In this document: positions 28,064 through 37,908 of the stretch, one piece after another
How positions within the stretch are numbered: the stretch's first letter is position 1
How the letters are laid out: every line of letters begins with the position of its first letter
Assembly (NCBI RefSeq): GCF_015291885.1
Contig: NZ_CP036186.1
Coordinates: 2,183,001 to 2,247,000, forward strand
From: Stutzerimonas stutzeri
GTDB taxonomy: Bacteria; Pseudomonadota; Gammaproteobacteria; Pseudomonadales; Pseudomonadaceae
DNA length: 64,000 nt
Direction: 5' to 3'
Program-made: the position numbers and the translations under genes
The notes under the pieces: model-generated
The model's database searches: none
What the model saw: the letters and a program-made list of their open reading frames with translations, nothing else
What the model was told of the DNA's origin: nothing

Positions 28064-31033
28064 GTGGGAACAGCTCTGGAAAATCTTACCCGAGAGGAGC
28101 TTGAGGCTGAGGTTGTGCGCTTGCGTATGGTTCTCGACGAGGCTGGAATCGATTCAGACTCGGCGATAGCTAAAGCGCCGGCCGAATCCGAAGATATCCC
28201 GGCGACGCTGCACGCCAGTCTCCTGGCGTTAGCTGGCAGCGAAGCGCGGCAGCGCGCGATATTCGAGAGCGCGATCGACTTCGCCATCATCCTGACCGAC
28301 ACCGCAGGCATCATCACAGACTGGAATGCCGGCGCCGAGCAGGTGATGGGCTGGACCGCAGACGAGATGCGTGGGCAGAGCGCGGAGCGCTTCTTCACGC
28401 CGGCCGATCGTGCCTGTGACTGGCTCGGCGAAGAGATGCAGAGCGCGCTACGCGAGGGCCGCGCTCTGGACGAGCGATGGCACTTGCGCAAGGACGGTCA
28501 GCAGTTCTGGGCAGCGGGCGAACTCTCGCCGATCCATGACGAAAACGGTGCACACCTCGGTTTCATGAAGATCCTGCGTGATCGGACCAAGGAGCACCTC
28601 GCGGGCCTTGCCATAGAAGACACGCAAGTGCGTTATCGGCTGGCAACCAAGGCCAGCAACGACGCCGTGTGGGATTGGGATCTGGCCACCAACCATGTGC
28701 TGTGGAATGACGCGCTTGAGCACGCGTACGGCCATCCGCTGGCCAACGTCGACAGTTCTGGTGACTGGTGGCTGGCGCACATTCATCCGGATGACCGTGC
28801 CCGCATTCATACATCGATTCACGCAGTCATCAATGGCGGTGGCGCAACCTGGACTGACGAATATCGCTTTCGCCGTGTGGACGGCTCCTACGCCGATATC
28901 CTCGATCGCGGTCACGTGATCCGCGACGCCGGAGGTCGGGCCGTACGGATGATCGGCGCGATGCTCGACCTTACCCGCATGCGCGCTGCCGAAGCCGCAT
29001 TGCGCCAGAGTGAGGAGCGTTTCAGCACCATTCTGGAGACCATCGAAGCGGCATTCGCCATCGTTCAGGTGAAGTTCGACGCCGACGACAATCCGGTGGA
29101 CTACTGTTTTGTCGAGGCCAACCCGGCGTTCGAGCGCCAGGCCGGCGTAGATCTGCGTGGCAAATGGGTTACCGAGTTCGCTCCAGATCTGGAGCAGTTC
29201 TGGTTCGATACATATGGTCACGTTGCCAAGACTGGCGAGCCTGCCAACTTCGAAAATTACGCCGAGGCGTTCGAACGCTGGTTCGATGTTCGGGCCGTTC
29301 GTGTCGGCGAACCTGCCGAGCGGCGAATCGCTATTCTCTTCAACGACGTCACCGAGCGCAGAAATGCCGAGGAGCGCCTGCGCGTCAGCGAAGCTCTCGC
29401 TAGGGAGAATGTGCAGCGTGTCCAGCTGGCCCTCGGGGCCGGCGCGATCATCGGTACCTGGAACTGGCATCTGCCAACCGACCGCTTCACCGTGGATGAA
29501 GGCTTCGCGAACGCCTTTGGCCTTGACCCCACCCTCGATCGTGATGGGCTCAGCCTCGAGCAGATTATCGCAACGGTGCACTCCGAGGACCGGGACGGGC
29601 TGATCGCCGCAATCGAAGAAGTCATTGCTCGCGGTGGTGCCCACGCGCACCAATACCGAGTGCGGCGCTCCGATGGCCGTTTCTACTGGATCGAGGCCAA
29701 CGGGCGCGTCGATCATGCCGAGGACGGCACGCCATTGAGCTTTCCCGGTGTACTGATCGACGTCGAGGATCGGCGTTCCATCGAGGCGGAGCGGGATCGT
29801 GCCACCGCTGCGCTGCGTGCACTCAACGACACGCTGGAACAGCGCGTGGCTGAGCGGACAGCGGAGCTGATCCAGGCCGAGGAGAAATTGCGTCAGTCGC
29901 AGAAGATGGAAGCGGTCGGCCAGCTGACCGGCGGTCTCGCCCATGACTTCAACAACTTGCTGGCTGGCATCAGTGGCGCGCTGGAACTGATGAACGTGCG
30001 GATTTCCCAGGGGCGGCTGGACGACATCGACAAATACATGCTGGCCGCTCAGGGCGCTGCCAAGCGTGCCGCGGCGCTAACTCATCGATTGCTCGCGTTC
30101 TCTCGCCGGCAGACCCTCGACCCACGGCCGGTCGATGTCAACATGCTGACCGAAGGCATGAGCGAGCTGATCCAGCGCACAGTGGGGCCGAGCATCCTGC
30201 TCGAAACCGTCAGTGCGCCGGATCTCTGGCCGGCCTCGGTCGATGCCAGCCAGTTGGAAAACGCGATTCTCAATCTCTGCATCAATTCTCGTGATGCGAT
30301 GCCCGACGGCGGGCGGATCACCATTGAAACGGCCAACCGTACGCTTGACCCAGACGAGGCTCATGCCTATGACCTGCCCGCCGGTGAGTATCTTTCGCTG
30401 TCGGTAACCGATACCGGCACCGGCATGACGCCGAGCGTGATCGCCAAGGCGTTCGATCCGTTCTTCACCACGAAGCCGATTGGCGAAGGCACTGGTCTTG
30501 GTCTTTCGATGATCTACGGATTCGCTAAACAGTCCGGCGGGCAGGTGCGTATCGATTCCGATGTCGGTCGCGGAACCTCGATGTGCATCTACCTGCCGCG
30601 TTATCACGGCAATGCCGGGACCGGCACGTCCGCACAGACCAACTCCGCGACCGCACTCGCGGGCGCCTGCGGCACCATTCTGATCGTCGACGACGAGCCG
30701 ACCGTGCGCCTGCTGCTGATGGATGTGCTGGGCGACCTCGGTTACACGCTTATCGAAGCATCGGACAGCGTGGCCGGGCTGAAGCTGCTGCAGTCGGATG
30801 TGAGCATCGACCTGCTGATCACCGATGTCGGCTTGCCCGGTGGGATGAACGGCCGGCAGATGGCCGATGCCGGTCGCCAGGTGCGCCCCGGCCTGAAGAC
30901 GCTGTTCATCACTGGTTATGCCGAGAGCGCCGCGTTGGGCAACAGCTCGCTCGGCGCTGGCATGCAGGTGCTGACCAAGCCTTTCGCGATAGATGTCCTC
31001 GCTGCCCGGGTGCTCGAGGTGATGAAAGGCTAG
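28064..31033 (+). CDS. Hybrid histidine kinase with four PAS domains and a receiver
   Basis: The 989-residue, apparently cytoplasmic sensor starts with a short coiled coil. Four PAS domains follow: about 65-185 (ITDWNAGAEQVMGWTADEMR), 195-310 (WDWDLATNHVLWNDALEHAY), 320-435 (FVEANPAFERQAGVDL) and 450-575 (TWNWHLPTDRFTVDEGFANA). Then come a helical linker, a HisKA domain with His 627 in GGLAHDFNNLLAG, and an ATPase (NLCINSRDAMPDGG, DTGTGM, GEGTGLGLSM). The C-terminal receiver has Asp 921 (LLITDVGLPGGMNG) and KPF. There are no membrane helices, so signals are likely cytosolic or redox/light/oxygen-type. No output regulator is adjacent. The GTG start has a weak ribosome site. Confidence 0.92.
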   Translation: MGTALENLTREELEAEVVRLRMVLDEAGIDSDSAIAKAPAESEDIPATLHASLLALAGSEARQRAIFESAIDFAIILTDTAGIITDWNAGAEQVMGWTADEMRGQSAERFFTPADRACDWLGEEMQSALREGRALDERWHLRKDGQQFWAAGELSPIHDENGAHLGFMKILRDRTKEHLAGLAIEDTQVRYRLATKASNDAVWDWDLATNHVLWNDALEHAYGHPLANVDSSGDWWLAHIHPDDRARIHTSIHAVINGGGATWTDEYRFRRVDGSYADILDRGHVIRDAGGRAVRMIGAMLDLTRMRAAEAALRQSEERFSTILETIEAAFAIVQVKFDADDNPVDYCFVEANPAFERQAGVDLRGKWVTEFAPDLEQFWFDTYGHVAKTGEPANFENYAEAFERWFDVRAVRVGEPAERRIAILFNDVTERRNAEERLRVSEALARENVQRVQLALGAGAIIGTWNWHLPTDRFTVDEGFANAFGLDPTLDRDGLSLEQIIATVHSEDRDGLIAAIEEVIARGGAHAHQYRVRRSDGRFYWIEANGRVDHAEDGTPLSFPGVLIDVEDRRSIEAERDRATAALRALNDTLEQRVAERTAELIQAEEKLRQSQKMEAVGQLTGGLAHDFNNLLAGISGALELMNVRISQGRLDDIDKYMLAAQGAAKRAAALTHRLLAFSRRQTLDPRPVDVNMLTEGMSELIQRTVGPSILLETVSAPDLWPASVDASQLENAILNLCINSRDAMPDGGRITIETANRTLDPDEAHAYDLPAGEYLSLSVTDTGTGMTPSVIAKAFDPFFTTKPIGEGTGLGLSMIYGFAKQSGGQVRIDSDVGRGTSMCIYLPRYHGNAGTGTSAQTNSATALAGACGTILIVDDEPTVRLLLMDVLGDLGYTLIEASDSVAGLKLLQSDVSIDLLITDVGLPGGMNGRQMADAGRQVRPGLKTLFITGYAESAALGNSSLGAGMQVLTKPFAIDVLAARVLEVMKG

Positions 31034-31163
31034 GTCAGGCTTCGAGCGTTCTATTTCGGCCGTCCAGTTGAAGAATCGAAGCAATGCGCCTAGCCTCTCG
31101 CTCTGCTTTCAGGGCCGCCGATTCCGGCGGTTCTCACTCTTCGGATCCGTCAGTGTGGGTCGA

Positions 31164-32492
31164 ATGAAATCACTGCTGCACCCAGGCAGGGTTGTCTCGC
31201 TCGTTTTTCTCTTCGCCATTCTCTGCGGTACAGCGTTGCTGTCATTGCCCGCTGCCTAAGCCCAGGGTGAGTCGGCGCCGTGGATCACTGCCTTCTTTAC
31301 CGCCGTGTCAGCGGTCAGCGTCACCGGGCTGGTGGTAGTCGACACCGGCACCTATTGGTCCACTTTCGGCCAGGTGGTGATCATGCTGCTGTTTCAGCTC
31401 GGTGGCTTCGGCATAATGACCCTGGCAACCCTGCTCGGGTTGCTGGTCAACCGCTCGTTTCACCTACGAACCAAACTGATCGCCCAGGCCGAATCCCACG
31501 TGCTGGGGCTGGGTGACATCACCAGCGTGGCGAAGCTTGTTTTGGTGGTGACGCTGGTAATGGAGCTGGCGGTGATGCTGCTGCTCACCCTGCGTTTGCA
31601 TCTGACCTACGGCCTCGCCTGGGGCGATGCAGCCTGGAGCGGGCTGTTCCACGCCGTTTCGGCATTCAACAACGCCGGGTTCTCTATTCACGGCGACGGT
31701 CTGGTCCGCTATGCCACCGATGCGCTGGTCCTGACACCGGTGATGAGCGCCATCGTGATCGGCGGGATCGGCTTCCCGGTGCTCTACGATCTGCGCAGCA
31801 AGTGGGCCGATCCGCGGCATTGGTCGCTGCACACCAAGCTCACTCTGTCGGGGACCGCGGTACTGCTCGGGGGCGGCTTCCTGGCCGTGTTGCTGTTCGA
31901 GTGGTCCAACCCGGGCACGCTCGGCCCGATGGCCTGGGCGGACAAGATGCTTTCGGCGGCATTCGTTTCCGTCTCGGCGCGTACAGCCGGCTTCAATGCC
32001 ATCGACATCGGCGCGCTGACCCACGAGAGCTGGGCGCTGCACTATTTCCTGATGTTCATCGGCGGTGGCAGTGCCGGGACCGCGGGCGGGGTCAAGGTCG
32101 GGACCGTGGCCATCCTGGCGCTGATGGTGATCGCCAAGATTCGCGGCCGGCCCGACGTCGAGGCGTTTGGTCGCCGGGTCGGCAGTTCGGCGCAGCGCCA
32201 GGCTATCACCGTGCTGGTGCTGGGCAGCGCGCTGGTGGTGCTGGGTACGCTGGTCATCCTGCGCGACACCGATATCCCGACCGATCAGGTCATCTTCGAA
32301 GTCATTTCGGCATTCGGCACGGTCGGCCTGTCCACCGGCATTACCGCGGACCTGCCGGAAACCAGTCAGCTCATGCTGACCCTACTGATGTATGTCGGTC
32401 GGGTCGGCACCATCACGCTGGCCGCTTCCCTCGCACTGGGCGAGCACCGCATGCCATACCGCTATCCGGAGGAACACCCAATTGTTGGCTAA
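31164..32492 (+). pseudogene. ktrB: KtrB/TrkH-type K+ transporter, in-frame TAA at codon 32
   Basis: The frame from ATG 31164 encodes a KtrB-like K+ channel subunit of 442 aa, but TAA at 31257-31259 interrupts it after VSLVFLFAILCGTALLSLPA. The same frame continues directly with family sequence (GESAPWITAFFTAVSAVSVT, then GLVVVDTGTYWS), so this is a point nonsense change, not a shift. The remaining repeats are intact: HAVSAFNNAGFSIHG, SVSARTAGFNAIDIG, FIGGGSAGTAGGVKVG and SAFGTVGLSTGIT hold the filter glycines. A GTG restart at 31305 would lose the first helix and part of the first pore loop. The partner ktrA follows. Either the gene is dead or the base is a sequencing error. Confidence 0.8.
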
Positions 32493-33186
32493 ATTGTTGT
32501 TTTCAGAGCAGTTTTCGTTCTCTAAAGGCGACAGCGTGGTGGTCATCGGGCTGGGGCGGTTCGGCAGCTCGGTGGCGCGCTCATTGACGCGTCTGGGCCA
32601 TGACGTGATGGGCATCGATCAGGCGGCGGAGCCGGTGCATGCCTGGGCTGATCTGCTGACCCATGCGGTGCAGGCCGATTCCACCAATGTCATGGCGCTG
32701 CGCCAGCTCGGGGTAGCTGATTTTCCTCACGCCATCGTCGGCATCGGCACCGACATGGCGGCGAGCCTGATGACCATCATGGCGTTGACCGAATTGGGCA
32801 TCAAAGACATCTGGGTCAAGGCGCTGACTGCTGAACACGGACAGATCGCCACGCGGATCGGCGCGCATGATGTGGTCTATCCCGAAGCGGACATGGGCGA
32901 GCGGGTCGCCCATCTGATCTCCGGGCGGATGGTGGATTTCATCGAGTTCGACGACGGCTTCGCCATCGCCAAGATCCATGCGCCGGAACGCGTTCATAAC
33001 GCGACGCTCGCCGCGGCCGGGGTGCGCGAGAAGTTCGGCGTGACCGTTGTTGGCCTCAAGCGCGCCAATGAGGATTTTCAGCATGCGACGCCCAGCACCC
33101 AGGTGCTGCCGGGTGATCTGCTGATCGTTTCGGGCCCGACCCATGACATCCAGCGTTTCGCCGGCCAGGGGCGCAAGCGAAGCTAA
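32482..33186 (+). CDS. ktrA: KtrA/TrkA-type K+ channel regulatory subunit
   Basis: The 234-residue cytoplasmic ring subunit gates KtrB. Residues ~15-140 form an RCK_N Rossmann domain (VVVIGLGRFGSSVARSL, GIDQAAEPVHAWADLLTHAV, ADFPHAIVGIGTDMAASLMT), and residues ~150-230 an RCK_C domain. The start is placed at TTG 32482 because GGAGGA ends eight bases upstream and the product then begins MLAKLLFSEQ. This makes it overlap the ktrB stop (32490-32492) by 11 bases, implying coupling. It is intact although its channel partner carries a stop. Confidence 0.9.
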   Translation: MLAKLLFSEQFSFSKGDSVVVIGLGRFGSSVARSLTRLGHDVMGIDQAAEPVHAWADLLTHAVQADSTNVMALRQLGVADFPHAIVGIGTDMAASLMTIMALTELGIKDIWVKALTAEHGQIATRIGAHDVVYPEADMGERVAHLISGRMVDFIEFDDGFAIAKIHAPERVHNATLAAAGVREKFGVTVVGLKRANEDFQHATPSTQVLPGDLLIVSGPTHDIQRFAGQGRKRS

Positions 33187-33317
33187 GGCCTGGGGCTACG
33201 CGCTCCTTTAGTGCGGTAGCCGAGAGGCGACTACGCTTCTCGGGCGGTCGAGCCTGCGGTTCAGTGATCGATAGCCTGGGCTCGCTGCTTCCTTCGTTGA
33301 ATTAGAGGACGCCGAAT

Positions 33318-33707
33318 GTGAGTTCATTAACTGGAGGCTGCCTGTGCGGCAACCTGCGAATCGTGACGGCGGGGCAGCCCTATCGGGTCGGGATCTGCCA
33401 CTGCCTGGACTGCCGCAAGCATCATGGTGCTTTGTTCTACGCAGCTGCGGTGTTTCCGCAGGACGCGGTGACCGTCGAAGGCGAGACGGCCGAATATGCC
33501 GGACGGCATTTCTGCCCGCGCTGTGGCTCTTCGGTTTTTTCCCGCCTCGCTGATGAAATCGAGGTGCATCTCGGCGCCCTGGATGCACCCGACCAACTGA
33601 CGCCGACCTACGAATGCTGGACCGTGCGCCGCGAAGCCTGGCTGCCGCCGTTTCCGCTTAACCGGCGCTATCAGCACGATCGCGACGACTCAAGCCGCTT
33701 CGAATAA
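33318..33707 (+). CDS. GFA-family (CENP-V-like) zinc protein
   Basis: The 129-residue protein has the GFA fold with clustered zinc ligands: GGCLCGNLR, CHCLDCRKHHGALF and HFCPRCGSSVF. The family was named for glutathione-dependent formaldehyde activation, but most members have no proven reaction. The GTG start is preceded by AGAGGA. It is convergent with the FdhF/YdeP gene with three bases between stops, so the C1-metabolism association is by proximity only. Confidence 0.85.
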   Translation: MSSLTGGCLCGNLRIVTAGQPYRVGICHCLDCRKHHGALFYAAAVFPQDAVTVEGETAEYAGRHFCPRCGSSVFSRLADEIEVHLGALDAPDQLTPTYECWTVRREAWLPPFPLNRRYQHDRDDSSRFE

Positions 33708-33710
33708 GCG

Positions 33711-36059
33711 TTATTGCCCGCTGGCGATCAGCTGCTGCTCTGTTTTCTGGGTGTTCGGCAGCACGCGAATCGCGATGAATTTCGAAGTTGGCGTGTGGCT
33801 GCGGTCGCCGAAGCTTTCCAGCGGTACAAGCGGATTGGTTTCCGGGTAGTAGGCGGCGGCCTGGCCGAGCGGGGTGTCGTAGGCGAGCAGGGTAAAACCG
33901 CGCACGCGGCGTTCGATGCCGTCGTCCCACAGCGATATCAGATCGACCTGCTGGCCGGCTTGCAGGCCCAGGCGCTGGATGTCGGCGGGATTGACGAACA
34001 CCACATCGCGCATGCCCTTCACCCCACGATAGCGATCATCCAGGCCATAGAGCGTGGTGTTGTACTGATCGTGGGAGCGCAGCGTTTGCAGGATCAGGTC
34101 GGCCTCCACGCCGTCATGGCGGGCTTGCTCGGGCAGCAGATCGGCGGGCAACGAGAGAGCCTTGAACTCGGCGCGACCGCTGGCGGTATTCCATTCGCGC
34201 CGGGCAGCGGCATTGCCCAGGTAGAAGCCGCCAGGGCGATGCAGGCGGTGGTCGAAGCCGGTGAAACCGGGAATGGTGGCCGCGATCAGCTCACGGATAC
34301 GGGCGTAGTCCTCCACCAGCCAGAGCCAGTCCACCGGGTGTTTGCCAAGCGTGGCGGCGGCGATGCCAGCGACGATGGCCGGCTCCGAGCGCATCTCGGC
34401 GGACGCGGGCTCGAGCTGGCCCCGGGAGGCGTGGATCATGCTGAACGAGTCTTCCACGGTGACCGCCTGCGGGCCGCAGGCCTGGCGGTCGATGTCGGTG
34501 CGGCCGAGGCACGGCAGGATCAGCGCGTCGCGGCCCATGGTCAGGTGGCTGCGGTTGAGCTTGGTGCTGATCTGTACGGTCAGCGCGCAGTTGCGCAGCG
34601 CCTGCTGGGTGCGCGGGGTGTCCGGCGTGGCCTGGGCGAAGTTGCCGCCCAGACCGATGAACACCTTGACCTGCCCGGCGAGCATGGCCTGGATGCATTC
34701 CACGGTGTTGTAGCCGGGCTGGCGCGGCATCGGCAGGTCGAACTGGCGCTGCAGTGCATTGAGCAGCGCGAGCGGCGGCCGCTCGTTGATGCCCATGGTG
34801 CGGTCGCCCTGTACGTTGCTGTGGCCGCGCACCGGGCAGGCGCCAGCGCCGGGCTTGCCGAGGTTGCCGCGCAACAGCAGCAGGTTGGCGATTTCCTGGA
34901 TGGTCGCCACCGAGTGACGGTGCTGGGTGATGCCCATCGCCCAGCAGACGATGGCCTTTTCGGCGTTGCGGTAAATTGCGGCAGCGTGGCGAATGGTTTC
35001 GCGGTCGAGCCCCGACTGCTGCTCGATCAGCGCCCAGGGCGTGGCTTCGACCTCGGCCAGATAGGCGTCCAGCCCGTGGCTGTGGTCAGCCAGAAACGCG
35101 TGATCGAACACCGCCGGCGCGCCGCTGGCCTGGGCTTCCTGCTCCCATTGCAGCAGGTACTTGGCGATGCCGCGCAGCACCGCGAGATCGCCACCGAGAT
35201 TGGGCCGCAAGTAGGCACTGTGAGTCGGTGCGTCCTGGTTGGCGAGCATCTCGATGGGCTTCTGCGGGTGCTGGAAGCGTTCCAGCCCGCGCTCGCGCAA
35301 TGGATTGAAGCAGACCACCTGAGCGCCGCGTTCCACAGCCTGACGCAATGGTTCGAGCATGCGCGGATGGTTGGTGCCGGGGTTCTGCCCGAGAACGAAG
35401 ATCGCATCGGCGTGATCGAAATCCTCCAGCGTCACCGTGCCCTTGCCGACGCCGATGGATTCGGTCATGGCGACACCGCTGGCCTCGTGGCACATGTTCG
35501 AGCAGTCGGGAAAATTGTTGGTGCCGAAGCTGCGACCGAACAGCTGGTAGAGATAGGCCGCTTCGTTGCTGGCCCGACCGGACGTGTAGAAGGCTGCCTG
35601 GTGCGGGCTGTCCAGGCCGTTCAGGTGACGGGCGATCAGCGCAAAGGCATCGTCCCAGCTGATCGGCAGGTAGCGGTCGCTGGCGACGTCGTAACGGACC
35701 GGTTCGCTCAGGCGGCCCTGGTATTCGAGCCAGTAATCGCTCTGCTGGCGTAACTGGCTGACGCTGTGGCGGGCGAAGAACGCGGCGTCCACGCGGCGCC
35801 GGGTCGCTTCCCAGTTCACTGCCTTGGCGCCGTTCTCGCAGAACTTCACCGCACCGGCTTCCGGCGAGTCACCCCAGGCGCAGCCGGGGCAGTCGAAGCC
35901 GCCGTTCTGGTTGGTGCGCAGCATGGCGCGGATGTTCTTCAGCGCGTTGCCGCTGCCGAGCCAGGCGCTGGCCACGCTGCGCAGCGCGCCCCAGCCGCCG
36001 GCCGGGCCGGCGTAGGGCTGGAAACGGGTGGCGGGATGGAAGCGGGACGTGCGGCTCAT
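33711..36059 (-). CDS. FdhF/YdeP-family molybdopterin oxidoreductase
   Basis: This 782-residue protein belongs to the molybdopterin oxidoreductase superfamily, FdhF/YdeP branch (formate dehydrogenase-like, physiological reaction unproven). Visible features are the N-terminal GGFDCPGCAWGD motif, the cofactor region NNFPDCSNMCHEASGVAMTE, AIFVLGQNPGTNHPRMLEPL and VRGHSNVQGDRTMGI. A C-terminal MopB-type binding domain (SHDQYNTTLYGLDDRYRGVK) completes it. An opal (Sec) codon is not present. The start ATG at 36059 overlaps the fdhD stop by four bases (ATGA), which fixes it and shows coupling to FdhD, needed for sulfuration of the cofactor. Confidence 0.92.
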   Translation of the reverse strand: MSRTSRFHPATRFQPYAGPAGGWGALRSVASAWLGSGNALKNIRAMLRTNQNGGFDCPGCAWGDSPEAGAVKFCENGAKAVNWEATRRRVDAAFFARHSVSQLRQQSDYWLEYQGRLSEPVRYDVASDRYLPISWDDAFALIARHLNGLDSPHQAAFYTSGRASNEAAYLYQLFGRSFGTNNFPDCSNMCHEASGVAMTESIGVGKGTVTLEDFDHADAIFVLGQNPGTNHPRMLEPLRQAVERGAQVVCFNPLRERGLERFQHPQKPIEMLANQDAPTHSAYLRPNLGGDLAVLRGIAKYLLQWEQEAQASGAPAVFDHAFLADHSHGLDAYLAEVEATPWALIEQQSGLDRETIRHAAAIYRNAEKAIVCWAMGITQHRHSVATIQEIANLLLLRGNLGKPGAGACPVRGHSNVQGDRTMGINERPPLALLNALQRQFDLPMPRQPGYNTVECIQAMLAGQVKVFIGLGGNFAQATPDTPRTQQALRNCALTVQISTKLNRSHLTMGRDALILPCLGRTDIDRQACGPQAVTVEDSFSMIHASRGQLEPASAEMRSEPAIVAGIAAATLGKHPVDWLWLVEDYARIRELIAATIPGFTGFDHRLHRPGGFYLGNAAARREWNTASGRAEFKALSLPADLLPEQARHDGVEADLILQTLRSHDQYNTTLYGLDDRYRGVKGMRDVVFVNPADIQRLGLQAGQQVDLISLWDDGIERRVRGFTLLAYDTPLGQAAAYYPETNPLVPLESFGDRSHTPTSKFIAIRVLPNTQKTEQQLIASGQ

Positions 36060-36859
36060 GGGTGGCATCCGTTCTGTTCGGGCAGCGCAGGTGCCGGGCT
36101 GTAGACCCGTGGCGCGCTGTGGTGGGGCAGGTGAATGAGGTTGAGGTGATGCCGACGCGCCCACTCGACGGTCAGGTGGGTCGGCGCGGACAGACTGACC
36201 AGCGTGCCGATGCCGGCGCGCACGGCCTTGTGGATCAGCTCCAGGCTGCAGCGACTGGTGATCACGACGAAGCCTTCGCTTGGCGTACGGCGCTGCAGCG
36301 TCAGCGCACCGATCAGCTTGTCCAGGGCGTTGTGCCGGCCGATGTCCTCGCGGCACAGGGCGATCTCTCCGTTGCCGTCGATATACAGCGCCGCGTGCAG
36401 TGCGCCGCTGTCGCGGGCCAGCAGCTGGGCGCTGGCGATGCGCTGGCGCAGATCGTGGAAATGCCCTTCGGGCGGCAGATCGATTGGCGAAAGTGGTGCG
36501 AGCTGCGGCAATGCCTGCTCCAGCGCCTGCACACCGCACAGACCGCAACCGCTGTGGCCGGCCAACTGCCGCCGTTGCTGCTTGATGTGCCAGAACGCCC
36601 GCGGGCTCACCTGCACTTCGGCATGCTGCGCGCTGCCATCGCCCCGCAAACGCAGGTCGCGTAGATCATCGATGCGCTCGATCAAGCCGGCGCTCAGACT
36701 GAAGCCGATAACGAAGTCTTCCAGATCCAGCGGCGTCACCATCATCACGGCCTGATTGAGGCCGTTGTAGCTGATGGCCAGGGCGCATTCGTCAGCCAAG
36801 GGGGCCGCGCCGAGATCCGGAGCATTGGCGCTTGGGGCGTTGAGGGTGGCGTATTGCAT
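36056..36859 (-). CDS. fdhD: FdhD, formate dehydrogenase sulfurtransferase
   Basis: The 267-residue protein transfers sulfur from the cysteine desulfurase to the molybdenum cofactor of FdhF-type enzymes. The key CxxC pair is in HSGCGLCGVQALEQ (near residue 100). Other family motifs are VTPLDLEDFVIGFSLSAGLI, CREDIGRHNALDKLIG and ITSRCSLELIHKAVRAGIGT. It is upstream of and overlapping the YdeP-type gene, which strongly supports a functional pair. Confidence 0.95.
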   Translation of the reverse strand: MQYATLNAPSANAPDLGAAPLADECALAISYNGLNQAVMMVTPLDLEDFVIGFSLSAGLIERIDDLRDLRLRGDGSAQHAEVQVSPRAFWHIKQQRRQLAGHSGCGLCGVQALEQALPQLAPLSPIDLPPEGHFHDLRQRIASAQLLARDSGALHAALYIDGNGEIALCREDIGRHNALDKLIGALTLQRRTPSEGFVVITSRCSLELIHKAVRAGIGTLVSLSAPTHLTVEWARRHHLNLIHLPHHSAPRVYSPAPALPEQNGCHP

Positions 36860-36960
36860 GGCGATGGCCTGCGACAGGTCGACGCAGGGAGCCTAGGAGC
36901 GCAGGGAGGGATCGTCCAATCGCTATGTTCGATAGGGTGATCGAGCGTGTCGATCGCCCG

Positions 36961-37863
36961 TCAGGGGATGAAAGGTATTTGCCGCTGCAACAGCTCGCGC
37001 GCTTCGTTGAAACAGGCTTCGCCCAGCGCGGATCGCGGTGAGCCGCGACGCAGGATCAGCCCAAGCGGCGCGAGGGTACTGGCGTTGTCGATGGGCGTCA
37101 GGGTCAGTCGGCTGTCCAGTGCTTCGAGGCCGCTATCCAGCGGCATGATTGCGCAACACAATCCGGCCCCTACGGCCTGCAGCAGATGGTGCACGGCATC
37201 GGTCTGCAGCCGCGGTGCCAGACTCAGGCCACGGCTACGCATCGCATGGTCGATGGACTGGCGAAAGTGCATGCCGCCGGTCAAAAGACCGAGCGGAAGA
37301 TCGGCGAGGGCTTCCCAGCGCAGCGATGGCGCGTCGAAGCGAAAATGGCGCTCGTCATGCAACAGCCCCATGCGGGTTTCGCCGAGCGGGAGGCTGGTGA
37401 AGTGCGCGTCATCCAGCCGTTCCAGGTAGGACAGGCCCAGGTCCAGCAGATTGCGATTGAGCCGTTCGAGAATCTGATCGCTGCTCAACGCGAACAACTC
37501 GAAGCGCAGGTTCGGATGGCGCTCGCCGAAGGCCTGCACCAATTGCATCGGGTCGAAACCGGCCAGCGGCACCACGCCCAGGCGCAAGGTGCCGACCAGC
37601 TGGCCACGGCAGGAGGCGGCTTCGGCCAGCAGGCCGTCCTGTGCGGCGAGCAGGCTGCGCGCCCAGGCCAGGATGCGTTCGCCTTCGGCGGTGAAGCCTT
37701 CGAAGCGCTGGCTGCGGATTACCAGTTGCAGGCCGAGTTCGTCTTCCAGGCCGCGCAGGCGCATCGACAGCGTCGGCTGGGTGACATGGCAGCGCGCCGC
37801 CGCCTGACCAAAATGACGTGTTTCATCCAGCGCCACGAGAAACTTCAGCTGCTTGATATCCAT
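36961..37863 (-). CDS. LysR-family transcriptional regulator upstream of fdhD
   Basis: The 300-residue protein has an N-terminal HTH (DIKQLKFLVALDETRHFGQA, then CHVTQPTLSMRLRGLEDEL) and a substrate-binding domain (LVGTLRLGVVPLAGFDPMQL onward). The ATG at 37863 gives the standard LysR N-terminus; a longer frame to 37896 adds only MPSALPSRRAG. It is codirectional with fdhD, about 100 bases upstream, and may regulate the oxidoreductase pair. The ligand is unknown. Confidence 0.9.
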   Translation of the reverse strand: MDIKQLKFLVALDETRHFGQAAARCHVTQPTLSMRLRGLEDELGLQLVIRSQRFEGFTAEGERILAWARSLLAAQDGLLAEAASCRGQLVGTLRLGVVPLAGFDPMQLVQAFGERHPNLRFELFALSSDQILERLNRNLLDLGLSYLERLDDAHFTSLPLGETRMGLLHDERHFRFDAPSLRWEALADLPLGLLTGGMHFRQSIDHAMRSRGLSLAPRLQTDAVHHLLQAVGAGLCCAIMPLDSGLEALDSRLTLTPIDNASTLAPLGLILRRGSPRSALGEACFNEARELLQRQIPFIP

Positions 37864-37908
37864 GCCCGCTCGCCTCGAAGGTAATGCGGACGGCACCTTA
37901 GCACGCCG

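Noticed and set aside
31257..31259. Selenocysteine or recoding at the ktrB or kdpD stops
   Set aside because: The ktrB stop is TAA, which is not recoded in bacteria, and no SECIS-like hairpin follows the kdpD TGA. A mutation or sequence error is simpler.
33211..33245. Imperfect hairpin after ktrA as a terminator
   Set aside because: The stem has mismatches and no U-tract; not strong enough to annotate.
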